Shown here piece after piece: positions 1-7,509 of a stretch of DNA of 13,956 nucleotides. The DNA is taken from positions 1-13,956 of the forward strand of contig CAJTOE010000054.1 of NCBI GenBank assembly GCA_910577805.1, read 5' to 3'. A program made the position numbers and the translations under genes. How positions within the stretch are numbered: position 1 is the stretch's first letter; every line of letters begins with the position of its first letter. Below the pieces are notes generated by a model. That model saw nothing but the letters and a program-made list of their open reading frames with translations. It ran no database searches and had not been told where the DNA came from. Source of the DNA: an uncultured Oscillospiraceae bacterium. Lineage in GTDB: Bacteria; Bacillota; Clostridia; Oscillospirales; Oscillospiraceae.

Positions 1-17
1 ACTTTGCGGATGAAGTG

Positions 18-26
18 TGCTATACT
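18..26 (+). promoter_or_regulatory. Extended -10 promoter of the phosphatase-rhuM operon
   Basis: TGC followed directly by TATACT forms an extended -10 element (TGn plus 5 of 6 matches to TATAAT) about 35 nt before the phosphatase start codon. With normal 17-nt spacing the -35 box would fall at or beyond the left edge of the window, so it cannot be seen. A modest GGAG lies at 47-50, ten bases before the ATG. Confidence 0.5.
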
Positions 27-60
27 GAAGAAAACACCGCCAGCATGGAGTGTATAGCCA

Positions 61-540
61 ATGACAAAGATCCTGTTTGTGTGCCATGGAAACATCTGCC
101 GCAGCCCAATGGCCGAGTTCGTGATGAAAGACCTGGTAAAGAAAGCGGGGCTGGAGTCGGAATTCCTCATCGAGTCCGCAGCCACCAGCACCGAGGAGAT
201 CGGCAACCCGGTCTACCCTCCGGCCCGCCGCAAACTGGGCGAGCATGGAATCGATTGTGCTGGCAAAACAGCCCGCCAGCTGAGGAACGAGGACTACGAG
301 CGGTACGACCTCCTGATTGGAATGGATCGGGCCAATCTGCGAAATATGCACCGCATCTGCGGTGGCGATTTCGATGGCAAGCTGCATCTGCTGATGGAGT
401 TTACCGACCGCCCCAGCGATGTAGCCGATCCTTGGTATACGGGTGACTTCGAAACTACCTGGCAGGATGTGTCAGTTGGGTGCAGCCGGTTGCTGGGTTG
501 GCTCATAAGCCGGGATCAGAGCGGGGAGATCGTAAAATGA
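61..540 (+). CDS. Low-molecular-weight protein tyrosine phosphatase
   Basis: A 159-residue cytoplasmic phosphatase of the LMW-PTP (class II Cys-based) family, which hydrolyses phosphotyrosine or phosphoarginine on proteins through a phosphocysteine intermediate. The N-terminal VCHGNICRSPMAE matches the family P-loop CX5R, with nucleophile Cys8 and phosphate-binding Arg14. The general-acid loop is VADPWY with Asp123-Pro124, and the MDR motif is at residues 88-90. Length is typical of the family (about 150-160), so the gene appears complete. Its stop codon overlaps the ATG of the downstream RhuM gene (ATGA), implying translational coupling. No tyrosine or arginine kinase gene lies beside it, so the substrate is unknown. 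Family assignment is secure; physiological role is not. Confidence 0.95.
   Translation: MTKILFVCHGNICRSPMAEFVMKDLVKKAGLESEFLIESAATSTEEIGNPVYPPARRKLGEHGIDCAGKTARQLRNEDYERYDLLIGMDRANLRNMHRICGGDFDGKLHLLMEFTDRPSDVADPWYTGDFETTWQDVSVGCSRLLGWLISRDQSGEIVK
523..528 (+). promoter_or_regulatory. Ribosome binding site deciding the RhuM start
   Basis: GGGGAG sits 8 nt before the ATG at 537, inside the last codons of the phosphatase gene. It supports start 537 over the in-frame upstream ATG at 480, which would give a 19-residue extension lying wholly inside the phosphatase gene and lacking family similarity. Confidence 0.75.
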
Positions 541-1631
541 GTGAGCGGATAAAAAAACAGAAAGATAACATCACAATTCGATCCAGTGCCGCTGAATATC
601 TTACTTTTGTAGCGTCCACAGGCGATAGCGCAGAAAGCATCGAAATGCGTTACGAGGATGAAAATATCTGGCTTACACAAAAGATGATGGCGGAGCTGTA
701 CAATGTAGATGTACGAACCATCAATTACCACATCGGCAAGGTGTTCGAGGATTCCGAGTTAGAGGAGAGGTCAACTATCCGAAAATTTCGGATAGTTCAA
801 TCTGAGGGGAGCCGTCAGATCAGCCGCGAGGTAAATCACTATAATTTGCAAATGATTATTGCCGTGGGCTTCAAAGTGAACAATGAACGTGCTGTTCAGT
901 TCCGCAAATGGGCCAACGCCATTGTGAAGGACTACACGATCAAGGGCTGGGTCATGGACGAGGAACGGCTGAAAAATGGCGGTACCGTTCTGACAGAGAA
1001 ATATTTTGAGGAACAGCTGGAAAAAATCCGGGAGATACGGCTGTCTGAGCGGAAATTCTATCAGAAAATCACAGACATCTATGCCACAGCTCTTGACTAT
1101 GACAGAACGGCAAAAACGACTAAGGATTTTTTCGCAAAAGTCCAGAATAAGATGCATTTTGCTGTTCATGGACATACCGCCGCTGAAGTGATATACTATC
1201 GGGCTGATGCGGACCAGCCGCATATGGGTCTGACCTCCTGGAAAGAAGCGCCTCTTGGCAAGATTATGAAAAGCGATGTATCTATTGCCAAAAACTATCT
1301 GACAGAGGATGAATTGTATTCATTGGAACGTATCGTGTCCGCCTATCTTGATCTGGCAGAAGACCGGGCGCGGCGGCGTATTCCCATGACAATGGAGGAT
1401 TGGGCAAAGCGGCTGGACATTTTCCTGATGGCCGATGACCGGGAAATCCTGACGAATGCTGGAACAATCACTGCCGAGATTGCAAAAGCTCATGCCGAAA
1501 GTGAATTTGAGAAGTATCGGATCATTCAGGACAGATTATATGAGAGCGACTACGACCGCTTTCTTGCTATGGAACAAGGTGCGGCCTCCGATGAGGATGG
1601 GCAATCCGGTCAAGGGATGACATTGCTTTGA
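537..1631 (+). CDS. RhuM-family (virulence RhuM) protein
   Basis: A 364-residue protein of the RhuM family, named after rhuM of Salmonella pathogenicity island 3; the biochemical activity of the family is not established. Family-like stretches include IWLTQKMMAELYNVDVRTIN (about 44-63, resembling a helix-turn-helix), a FRIVQSEG segment, HYNLQMIIAVGFKVNNERAVQFRKWA (about 101-126), an ALDYD segment (185-189) and KVQNKMHFAVHGHTAAEVIY (201-220). The charged, acidic C-terminus ends near residue 364, giving a full-length family member. Start 537 is chosen for its GGGGAG site and the ATGA overlap with the phosphatase. No signal peptide or membrane segment is seen, so it is probably cytoplasmic and possibly DNA- or RNA-binding. 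Base composition is visibly less GC-rich than the replication and transporter genes downstream, consistent with horizontal acquisition. The gene contains a perfect 12-bp-arm palindrome at 773-797. Confidence 0.9.
   Translation: MSERIKKQKDNITIRSSAAEYLTFVASTGDSAESIEMRYEDENIWLTQKMMAELYNVDVRTINYHIGKVFEDSELEERSTIRKFRIVQSEGSRQISREVNHYNLQMIIAVGFKVNNERAVQFRKWANAIVKDYTIKGWVMDEERLKNGGTVLTEKYFEEQLEKIREIRLSERKFYQKITDIYATALDYDRTAKTTKDFFAKVQNKMHFAVHGHTAAEVIYYRADADQPHMGLTSWKEAPLGKIMKSDVSIAKNYLTEDELYSLERIVSAYLDLAEDRARRRIPMTMEDWAKRLDIFLMADDREILTNAGTITAEIAKAHAESEFEKYRIIQDRLYESDYDRFLAMEQGAASDEDGQSGQGMTLL
773..797. repeat. Perfect 12-bp-arm palindrome inside the RhuM gene
   Basis: AACTATCCGAAA, one central A, then its exact reverse complement TTTCGGATAGTT. 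It encodes residues 79-87 (STIRKFRIV) of the RhuM protein, a conserved part of the family. It could be a protein-binding site or an mRNA hairpin; with a 1-nt centre it is better suited to a duplex-DNA site than to a stem-loop. Confidence 0.8.
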
Positions 1632-1663
1632 AATATGAAAAATCGATTTTGCCGCCTTAGTCC

Positions 1664-1696
1664 AAAAACCCCAGCCTTTTATAAGGCTGGGGTTTT
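1664..1696. terminator. Bidirectional rho-independent terminator
   Basis: The stem CCCCAGCCTT pairs perfectly with AAGGCTGGGG around a TTAT loop (1669-1692). It is preceded by five A (1664-1668) and followed by four T (1693-1696). It can therefore end transcription of the phosphatase-rhuM unit from the left and of the dnaD-dnaC unit from the right. It lies 37 nt after the RhuM stop and 22 nt beyond the loader stop. Confidence 0.93.
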
Positions 1697-1718
1697 CTGC
1701 TGTCCGGAAAACATGCGC

Positions 1719-2726
1719 TTAAATCATCTGCTGCTTTTTCAAAAGACGGATATCCTCCCCGAAGAAATGCAGGACATGGTACTCTCCCTCCAGCCGGGAG
1801 ACGATCGCAGGCGAGTAGCGCTTGGCCGCCGCCTCCATGGTCAGGTTGGAGGAAATCACCGTATGCCGCCGGGTGGAAAGCCGGCTGTTGACCAGCTCGT
1901 ACAGGGCCGATTGCACAAAGGGGGTGGTCAGCTCACTGCCCAAATCGTCCAGAATCAGCAGGTCGCAGGACAGATACCGCCGTGCGTCGTCCCGCGCGGA
2001 CTGCACCCCCTCCAAATCCCGCTGGAACTTGCGGTTTTCAAACTGAGCAAATACACTGACCGCCGTGTCATACACCACCGACCGCCCCTGCTGGGACACG
2101 GACCGGGCGATGCAGGCGGACAGAAACGTCTTGCCCAAACCGGGGGGGCCGCTCAAAAATAGGTTTTTCAGCGGGAACCGCCCGAACTTTTCCGCGTAAT
2201 TGAGACAGACCTCGTAGACCAGCTCCATGTTGGCGCGGGGGGAGGTGGACTGGCCCGGCCAGATGTTTTGTCCATAAAAATCCATCTGGAAGCTGTCAAA
2301 GGACTGCTCCCCCAGCAGCAGGAGCTTGGACAATTCCTGGAACTGCTCCTGGGCGCACAGCTCCTTCAGGCAGCTGCACATCTCCGTCCCGCGCCAGCCG
2401 CTGTCGCCGCACAGCGCACAGGCGGGCTTGTTCTCCAGCGCGTCCCGCGCCATGCCGATGCCCTCCAGAAGATTCCCGTACTCCTCCTGGAGCGCCAGGC
2501 TGTCGCTGCGGAGCCGCTGCATGTCCTCCACCGGGCTGACGCCCCGGCGTAAGGCCAGCCGGATCACCTCCGGCATGGTGCGCATCAACTGCTTGTCCAG
2601 CTCCGCCAGCCGGGGTTCCCTGGCGTATGCGGCTTTTCGCCGCTGTGCCAGCTGGTCCGCACGGCGGCGGCGGTCCTCCTCCAGCCGGGCGGCGGCTCTT
2701 TGTATGATATTCGCGTCGTAAGCCAC
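1719..2726 (-). CDS. DnaC/DnaI-like AAA+ helicase loader
   Basis: A 335-residue AAA+ ATPase of the DnaC/DnaI (IstB-like) group, expected to load the replicative helicase at the origin or at restarted forks. An N-terminal charged helical region (about 5-60) is followed by a putative zinc-binding cluster with Cys103, Cys106, Cys117 and Cys119, as in DnaI-type loaders. The ATPase domain then shows Walker A GPPGLGKT (193-200), Walker B LLILDD (256-261), a sensor-like SSN (292-294) and an SRLEG with a likely arginine finger at Arg311. The start is GTG, supported by AGGAGG 8 nt upstream inside the end of the dnaD-like gene; the intergenic gap is only 3 nt. Pairing with a DnaD-like protein argues for a chromosomal replication loader rather than an insertion-sequence IstB, and no transposase is nearby. 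Confidence 0.92.
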   Translation of the reverse strand: MAYDANIIQRAAARLEEDRRRRADQLAQRRKAAYAREPRLAELDKQLMRTMPEVIRLALRRGVSPVEDMQRLRSDSLALQEEYGNLLEGIGMARDALENKPACALCGDSGWRGTEMCSCLKELCAQEQFQELSKLLLLGEQSFDSFQMDFYGQNIWPGQSTSPRANMELVYEVCLNYAEKFGRFPLKNLFLSGPPGLGKTFLSACIARSVSQQGRSVVYDTAVSVFAQFENRKFQRDLEGVQSARDDARRYLSCDLLILDDLGSELTTPFVQSALYELVNSRLSTRRHTVISSNLTMEAAAKRYSPAIVSRLEGEYHVLHFFGEDIRLLKKQQMI

Positions 2727-2729
2727 GGC

Positions 2730-3686
2730 TTATCCCTCCTCTTTCATCTGGTTCAGCAGCCGGCGCATCCGGTCCATGTCCTCCTGGGCACGCTGGCTGG
2801 CGGGTTCGGTGCGGCTGGGCGGCGGCGGGGGCTGTTTTCTCTGGTAGCTGCTGTCCCCATCTTCGATGGCCTGGACTGTGTGCAGGCCCTTTTTGTGCCA
2901 GCCGCGTAAAATGCCGTTCATGTAGCTCCAGTCCATCGACTGCTTTTTCAGCACCGTCTTTTCGTAGGCCAGGCGCAACGCTCCGTCCTCAAAGCCCATA
3001 TCCGTCCATGCGGCCACGTAGTCCCGTTCCCGCGCCACCAGGGGGCGGGGGGCGATGTCCAGCAGCCGCAGCACCTGACTGCCGCGGGAGCGGAGCATAG
3101 CTAACCGGTGCAGGTGGGCTTCCGCCAGCTCCGCGGTGTCGATGCCCTGGCGGGACCACCGGAAGCACTCCCGGCTGATCTGGGACAGGAATGGCCGCCG
3201 TCCTGGGCCGTATTTACGCTCCTGCTCCTCCACACACCAGCTCGCCGCCATCAGGATGACCTCCGGCGGGAGAGCCAGGTGGTCGTAGAGGGTGAAAAGG
3301 GTTTTCAGGTCGTTGGCGGTGAGCTTTTTGCCCAGCCGCCGTTCCACCTCGTCGGCCAGGGGGGGGAACGTAGAACCCTCCTGACGCAGGGCGGCGGACA
3401 GGTCCTCGGAGGAATATTCCGGGGGCGGTTGGTCTGCCGGAAGGACCGGCGGGGGCGGTGCGTCTGGTGCAGGCATCGCGGCGGGTTCCGGGGCCAGGCC
3501 GATGGAGGCCAGAGCGGCCTGGGCGGTCTGGAGCCGGGCGCTGGGCCAGGGGAGGCCGTCCAGGGACCCCCGGCGCAGCAGGTGGAGGTAGAGCAGGGCG
3601 GCGTCGCCGCTGTCCAGCCGGAGCAGCCGGTCCGCCGCCTGGCCGGACAGGGCCAGGACGCTGCCGGGGAGCAGAACTTCGGGCAT
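2730..3686 (-). CDS. DnaD-like replication initiation/primosome protein
   Basis: A 318-residue protein related to the DnaD/DnaB primosome family of Firmicutes, which remodels DNA and helps deliver the helicase loader. An N-terminal region (1-65) rich in LL motifs may be a degenerate winged helix. A proline-rich linker follows (about 68-90). Two DnaD-type helical modules come next: about 95-185 (with LPPEVILMAASWCVEEQ) and about 215-275, the latter ending in DWSYMNGILRGWHKKGLHT, which resembles the family's YI..IL..W...G signature. The tail (285-318) is proline- then charge-rich. Start ATG 3686 is chosen because AAGGAGGAGG precedes it directly; the longer in-frame extension upstream would run through the promoter. 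It is the first gene of a two-gene operon with the AAA+ loader. I am confident of the family and less so of the exact orthologue. Confidence 0.85.
   Translation of the reverse strand: MPEVLLPGSVLALSGQAADRLLRLDSGDAALLYLHLLRRGSLDGLPWPSARLQTAQAALASIGLAPEPAAMPAPDAPPPPVLPADQPPPEYSSEDLSAALRQEGSTFPPLADEVERRLGKKLTANDLKTLFTLYDHLALPPEVILMAASWCVEEQERKYGPGRRPFLSQISRECFRWSRQGIDTAELAEAHLHRLAMLRSRGSQVLRLLDIAPRPLVARERDYVAAWTDMGFEDGALRLAYEKTVLKKQSMDWSYMNGILRGWHKKGLHTVQAIEDGDSSYQRKQPPPPPSRTEPASQRAQEDMDRMRRLLNQMKEEG
2735..2740 (-). promoter_or_regulatory. Ribosome binding site for the GTG-started loader
   Basis: AGGAGG on the minus strand lies 8 nt ahead of the GTG at 2726 and inside the final codons of the dnaD-like gene. 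It fixes the non-ATG start and indicates coupled translation. Confidence 0.8.
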
Positions 3687-3737
3687 CGTACCTCCTCCTT
3701 TCTTGGGGACAAAATTCGCGTCAATTTGCGTAAGGGT

Positions 3738-3766
3738 ATTATACCTGTTTCCGGGGTGGTTTGCAA
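3738..3766 (-). promoter_or_regulatory. Sigma-A-type promoter of the dnaD-dnaC operon
   Basis: On the minus strand, TTGCAA (3766-3761) and a perfect TATAAT (3743-3738) are separated by 17 nt. The expected start of transcription near 3731 leaves a leader of about 45 nt before the ATG at 3686. Confidence 0.8.
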
Positions 3767-3870
3767 GGTGGGTTTGCGGCGGGGGGTGAATCCCCCCAAA
3801 AAACCGCCGCCAGTTATAACCGCCCTTGTCCCACACATACAGTACTGGGAGGGGACGGCAGCGCCCCCGG

Positions 3871-3880
3871 AAAGGAGGGG
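3871..3880 (+). promoter_or_regulatory. Ribosome binding site deciding the TTG start of the flippase
   Basis: AAAGGAGGGG lies 6 nt before TTG 3887. The in-frame ATG at 3761 lacks such a site and would overlap the dnaD promoter, so TTG 3887 is preferred. I see no convincing promoter for this gene in 3767-3870. A G6/C6 inverted repeat at 3781-3797 is present but is followed by A, not T. Confidence 0.8.
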
Positions 3881-3886
3881 CCGCTT

Positions 3887-5389
3887 TTGGAGAAAAAACA
3901 ACTGTCCGCCGGAGGGAGCGCCCTGTTTTTGACCGCGCTGGGGGCGGTCTCCCATGTCCTGGCCTTCTGCTACCGGGTAGCTCTGTCCCGGATGGTGGGC
4001 GCGGAGGTCATGGGCCTGTATCAGCTGGTCATGCCTGTGTACTCCGTACTGCTCTCCCTCACGGCGGTGGGGCTGACTGCGGCGGTGTCCAACCTGACCC
4101 CCCAGTACATGGCTTTTCACAACGCCGCCGGTGTGCGCCAGACCGTCTCCGCCTGCCTGCGGGCCTTTTTTCTGCTTCTGTTCCCCATCGGCCTGACCGT
4201 CATCCTGGCCTATGACCCCATTTCCGTGTACATCCTGGGGGACGCGCGCACCCAGCTGGGTCTGGTCTTACTCATTCCCTGCGTGGCCCTCACCGGGGTG
4301 GAAAACATCCACAAGCACTTTTTCTACGGCGGGGGCTATGTCCGCCCTCCGGCTATAGTAGAGCTGCTGGAGCAGTTCATCCGGGCCGCGGCTGTGCTGG
4401 GTCTGCTGTGGCTCTTCCTGCCCCAGTACCCGGAGCGCACTGTGGGCCTCATCGTCCTGGGCATGGTTTTATGCGAGGTGTTCTCCGCCGTCACCCTGGC
4501 TGTGCTGTTCCGCCGGAAGCTGGTCCGGTCCGGCGGGCCGGGCGAGGCCCGGAACGTCCTGCGCCGCCGCATCGCCGCCATTGCGGTGCCGGTGGGGCTG
4601 ACCTCTCTGCTGGGCAATCTCATGGGGGCCGCCAACGCCACCCTGATTCCCCGCAAGCTGGTGGAGGGCGGCATGGGCCGCAGCGAGGCCATCTCGGAGC
4701 TGGGGGTGGTGTGCGGCATGACCCTGCCCATGCTGGCGCTGCCCACGGTCTTTCTGGGGGCGCTGTCGCTGGTCATCGTCCCCCGGCTGTCCCGCGCTGC
4801 CGCCCTGGGCCAGTCCGGCGAGGTCCGGCGGCTGGCCTCCAAGGCCATTTCTGCTGTCTCTCTTTTGCTCCTGCCCGCAATGACCCTGCTGGTGGTGCTG
4901 GGCGGAGACGTCGGCGCCCTGCTGTTCCGCCAGAACGTGGGGGAGTGGCTGCTGCCCCTGGCCGCGGCCACAGCCCTGACCGGCTATCAGTCCACGCTCT
5001 GCTCCATTTTGAATGGCACAAACAAGCAGAGCTGGGTTGCAATCGTGACCATTTTATGCGATGCGGTCCAGCTTTTGTTCACCCTGCTCCTGATCCCGCG
5101 GGCGGGGATGGGGGGCTTTGTGGCCGGGGCGGTGCTGTCCTCCCTGCTGGGCACGGCGCTGACCCTGGTCCTGGTGGGCCGGGCCACTGGCCTGAAGCCC
5201 CGTATCTTCCAGTGGGTGACCGCCCCTGCGCTGGCCTCTCTGCTCATGGGGCTCAACTGCAATCTTCTGTTCCGATATTTAAAAGACCAGGGGCTCTCCC
5301 CGCTGCCGGCGGGGATGGCCTGCCTGATCTTTGGTCTGGTACTGTATGGAGCCGCCCTGCAAGCTCAGGGGGTCTGGGAGAAGCGGTAG
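3887..5389 (+). CDS. SpoVB-like polysaccharide/lipid flippase (MVF/MATE superfamily)
   Basis: A 500-residue integral membrane protein of the MOP flippase superfamily, closest in style to the stage V sporulation protein B/oligosaccharide flippase group of Clostridia. These proteins move lipid-linked sugars or peptidoglycan precursors across the membrane. The N-terminus after a short charged start carries the typical FCYRVALSRMVGAEVMGLYQ region (about residues 27-46). About 12-14 hydrophobic segments follow, with HFFYGGGYVRPPAIVELLEQ in the middle. Translation starts at TTG with AAAGGAGGGG six bases before it. It is divergent from the dnaD operon. Its last 25 bp overlap the 3' end of galM on the other strand, and no terminator is visible in the overlap. 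A sporulation role is inferred from family resemblance only. Confidence 0.88.
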   Translation: MEKKQLSAGGSALFLTALGAVSHVLAFCYRVALSRMVGAEVMGLYQLVMPVYSVLLSLTAVGLTAAVSNLTPQYMAFHNAAGVRQTVSACLRAFFLLLFPIGLTVILAYDPISVYILGDARTQLGLVLLIPCVALTGVENIHKHFFYGGGYVRPPAIVELLEQFIRAAAVLGLLWLFLPQYPERTVGLIVLGMVLCEVFSAVTLAVLFRRKLVRSGGPGEARNVLRRRIAAIAVPVGLTSLLGNLMGAANATLIPRKLVEGGMGRSEAISELGVVCGMTLPMLALPTVFLGALSLVIVPRLSRAAALGQSGEVRRLASKAISAVSLLLLPAMTLLVVLGGDVGALLFRQNVGEWLLPLAAATALTGYQSTLCSILNGTNKQSWVAIVTILCDAVQLLFTLLLIPRAGMGGFVAGAVLSSLLGTALTLVLVGRATGLKPRIFQWVTAPALASLLMGLNCNLLFRYLKDQGLSPLPAGMACLIFGLVLYGAALQAQGVWEKR

Positions 5390-6357
5390 CAGGTGGCGGT
5401 GTGCAGCGTCTGCCCCGCCCGCAGGAAGGGGTTGGGGAAGCCGTAGTGGTGCATCCCGTCGGGGAAGAGCTGGGTCTCCAGGCACACGGCGCTGCGCACC
5501 CCGAAGGGCACGCCCCCCTTTCCCATCTGCTGGGAGAGCATGTTGGAGGTGTACACCTGCATTCCGGGCTGGTCCGTTTCCACCGTCAGGACAATACCCG
5601 TCTCCGGGCAGTACAGCCGGGCCGCAGACCGTCCGCACAGCACAAAATTGTGGTCATAGGCGAACGTCTCGCCGATGGGCTTTTCCTGCCGGAAGTCGAA
5701 GGGCGTGCCCTCCACTTCCAGCAGCCGCCCGGTGGGAAGGCCGTCCGGCCGGGTCTCGGTGCAGCGCTCCGCGCTGATTTGGAGGGTATGTCCGGAAACC
5801 GTGCCCGTACCGGCCAGATTAAAATAACTGTGGTTGGTCAGGTTGAGCGGGGTATCCTGGTCCGTCTCCGCCTCGTATGCGATACGCAAAACACAGTCCT
5901 GGGTCCAGGTGAAGGAGACCTGAAGCTCCAGCGTGCCGGGGTAGCCCTCCTCGCCGTGGGGGGAGGTGCGGGATAAGACCAGCGTGTCGCCCCGGACCTG
6001 GCCCTGCCAGAGCTGCTTGTCAAAGCCATACTGCCCGCCGTGCAGGTGGTTTTCGCCGTCGTTTTGGGCAAGCTGAAAGGCCTGGCCGTTCAGGAAGAAG
6101 GCCCCGCCGCCGATCCGGTTGGCGAAGCGGCCGATGGTGGCGCCCACATAGCCGTCACCGGCCTCGTACTCCTCCACCGTGTCGTAGCCCAGCACCACGT
6201 CCACCAGCCGGCCGCTCCGGTCGGGGACGCACAGGGACTGGACCGTCCCGCCGTAGTCCAGAACTACGGCGCAGGCTCCATTGGGGTGGTGCATTCGGTA
6301 GGCGGTGACAGGAGCGCCCCGCCGGGTGTGTCCAAAGAGCTGAGATGTGATGGGCAT
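5365..6357 (-). CDS. galM: Aldose 1-epimerase (mutarotase)
   Basis: A 330-residue GalM-family enzyme that interconverts alpha and beta anomers of galactose, glucose and related aldoses in the cytoplasm. Family motifs are all present: GRFANRI (76-82), NHLHGG (103-108), LTNHSYFNL (173-181, with likely catalytic acid His176), VETDQPGMQVYT (259-270) and LETQ with likely catalytic base Glu294. Length is normal for the family. The ATG at 6357 has GGAGG 8 nt upstream, and the gene begins 12 nt after the permease stop. It is the last gene of the operon transcribed from 9903. The 3' end overlaps the convergent flippase gene by 25 bp. Confidence 0.96.
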   Translation of the reverse strand: MPITSQLFGHTRRGAPVTAYRMHHPNGACAVVLDYGGTVQSLCVPDRSGRLVDVVLGYDTVEEYEAGDGYVGATIGRFANRIGGGAFFLNGQAFQLAQNDGENHLHGGQYGFDKQLWQGQVRGDTLVLSRTSPHGEEGYPGTLELQVSFTWTQDCVLRIAYEAETDQDTPLNLTNHSYFNLAGTGTVSGHTLQISAERCTETRPDGLPTGRLLEVEGTPFDFRQEKPIGETFAYDHNFVLCGRSAARLYCPETGIVLTVETDQPGMQVYTSNMLSQQMGKGGVPFGVRSAVCLETQLFPDGMHHYGFPNPFLRAGQTLHTATCYRFSQTP

Positions 6358-6369
6358 ACAAGCAGCCTC

Positions 6370-7509
6370 CTAAGCTTCCGCAGATTCGTCCGGTTCCGTT
6401 TTTTGGGGTTTTAAACGCGCCGTTACGTCCTCCTTCAGAAGGGTGTACAGCACCGACGCGGTGGGGACGCTGAGCAGCACCCCCGGCAGGCCGAACAGCC
6501 CGCCGCCCAGGGTCACAGCGGTCAATACCCAGATGCCGGGCAGTCCAATGGAGGTGCCCACCACCCGCGGGTAAATGACATTGCCCTCGATTTGCTGCAA
6601 GATTCCCAGGAACACCAGGAAAATAAGGGCGCGTATGGGGGAAATCATCACCAGCAGGAAGGCGGACAGGCCCGCGCCCGCGTAAGCTCCCACCACGGGC
6701 ACCAGGGCGGAGGCCCCAACAATTACGCCAATCAGGGGGGCGTAGTCCGCCTGGATGAAGAGCATCCCCAGTGCGCACAGTGCGCCCAGAATACAGGCCT
6801 CGGTCAGCTGGCCGGACACGAAGCTGGTAAAGGTCCGGCCGGTCAGCTCGGCTACCCGGATAATGGGGTCCACATACCGGGACGGGGCGTAGGCCCGCAG
6901 GAGCCGGGCGCACTGGTTCGATAACTTCTCCCGTCCGGCCAGCATGTAGATGGAGAACACGATGGACAGGGTCAGGGTCACGACCACGGAGATCAAGCTG
7001 CTGGTAATGGCCATCACCTGGGACAGGGTGTCTGTCAGGGCGGTCATGGCCTTGTCCAGCACCGTGCGCAGGTGGCTGCTCAGGCCGGTGAAATCAAAGG
7101 CCTCCTGATCGAAGTAGGCCAGCAAATCGTTGACCAGATGCTGGAAATTGGCGATATAGCCCCCCAGGCCCTCGGCGAACAGGGCGATGCTGTGGGCCAC
7201 CTGGGGCAGGACCAGGGCGAACAGCAGGGCGATGGCTAGAATCAGGGCCAGATAGGCGGTGGTGACCGCCAGGGGCCGGCTGAGGCGGTCCGCCGATTTT
7301 TTGGGCAGGATCCGTTGGTAGAGCCGGTCGAAAAACAGGCAGGGGCGGGTGAGGACGAAGGCAATGGCGAAGCCCAGATAAAAGGGCCGCATGGCCGCAA
7401 GCGCCTGGCTCAGGAAGCCCCACAGCACGTCGAATTTCAGCAGGGCCAGCACCAGGAATACCGTATAGGTGATAATAAGCAGGATAGATTTCAGCAGATT
7501 TTTGTTCAT
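6370..7509 (-). CDS. AI-2E family permease
   Basis: A 379-residue multi-pass membrane protein of the AI-2E (PerM/TqsA/YtvI-like) family. Members have been linked to autoinducer-2 export or to sodium-coupled transport, but the substrate differs and is unknown for most. Hydrophobic segments appear at about 8-28, 30-55, 83-105, 165-190, 240-262 and 263-345. The diagnostic C-terminal block reads ALVPVVGAYAGA, then ILQQIEGNVIYPRVVGTSIG, then LPGIWVL. Start ATG 7509 is chosen because it carries GGGAG at 5 nt and overlaps the MATE stop codon as ATGA; the longer in-frame extension is entirely inside the MATE gene. It lies mid-operon. Confidence 0.92.
   Translation of the reverse strand: MNKNLLKSILLIITYTVFLVLALLKFDVLWGFLSQALAAMRPFYLGFAIAFVLTRPCLFFDRLYQRILPKKSADRLSRPLAVTTAYLALILAIALLFALVLPQVAHSIALFAEGLGGYIANFQHLVNDLLAYFDQEAFDFTGLSSHLRTVLDKAMTALTDTLSQVMAITSSLISVVVTLTLSIVFSIYMLAGREKLSNQCARLLRAYAPSRYVDPIIRVAELTGRTFTSFVSGQLTEACILGALCALGMLFIQADYAPLIGVIVGASALVPVVGAYAGAGLSAFLLVMISPIRALIFLVFLGILQQIEGNVIYPRVVGTSIGLPGIWVLTAVTLGGGLFGLPGVLLSVPTASVLYTLLKEDVTARLKPQKTEPDESAEA

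Noticed and set aside
1719..2726. IstB-type insertion-sequence ATPase instead of a replication loader
   Set aside because: No IstA transposase or terminal inverted repeats are nearby; the N-terminal Cys cluster and pairing with a DnaD-like gene fit a DnaI-type loader.
3781..3797. G6-TGAAT-C6 hairpin upstream of the flippase as a terminator
   Set aside because: It is followed by A rather than T on the plus strand, and no transcript would end there on the minus strand since the dnaD promoter starts downstream of it.
3687..3836. N-terminal 50-residue extension of the DnaD-like protein
   Set aside because: It would place coding sequence over the TTGCAA/TATAAT promoter, and AAGGAGGAGG directly precedes the internal ATG at 3686.
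4408..5976. Long plus-strand open frame of about 520 codons crossing the flippase and galM
   Set aside because: It overlaps two confidently assigned genes in another frame or strand, is rich in Gly, Pro, Arg and Ala as expected of a GC-rich shadow, and has no recognisable motif.
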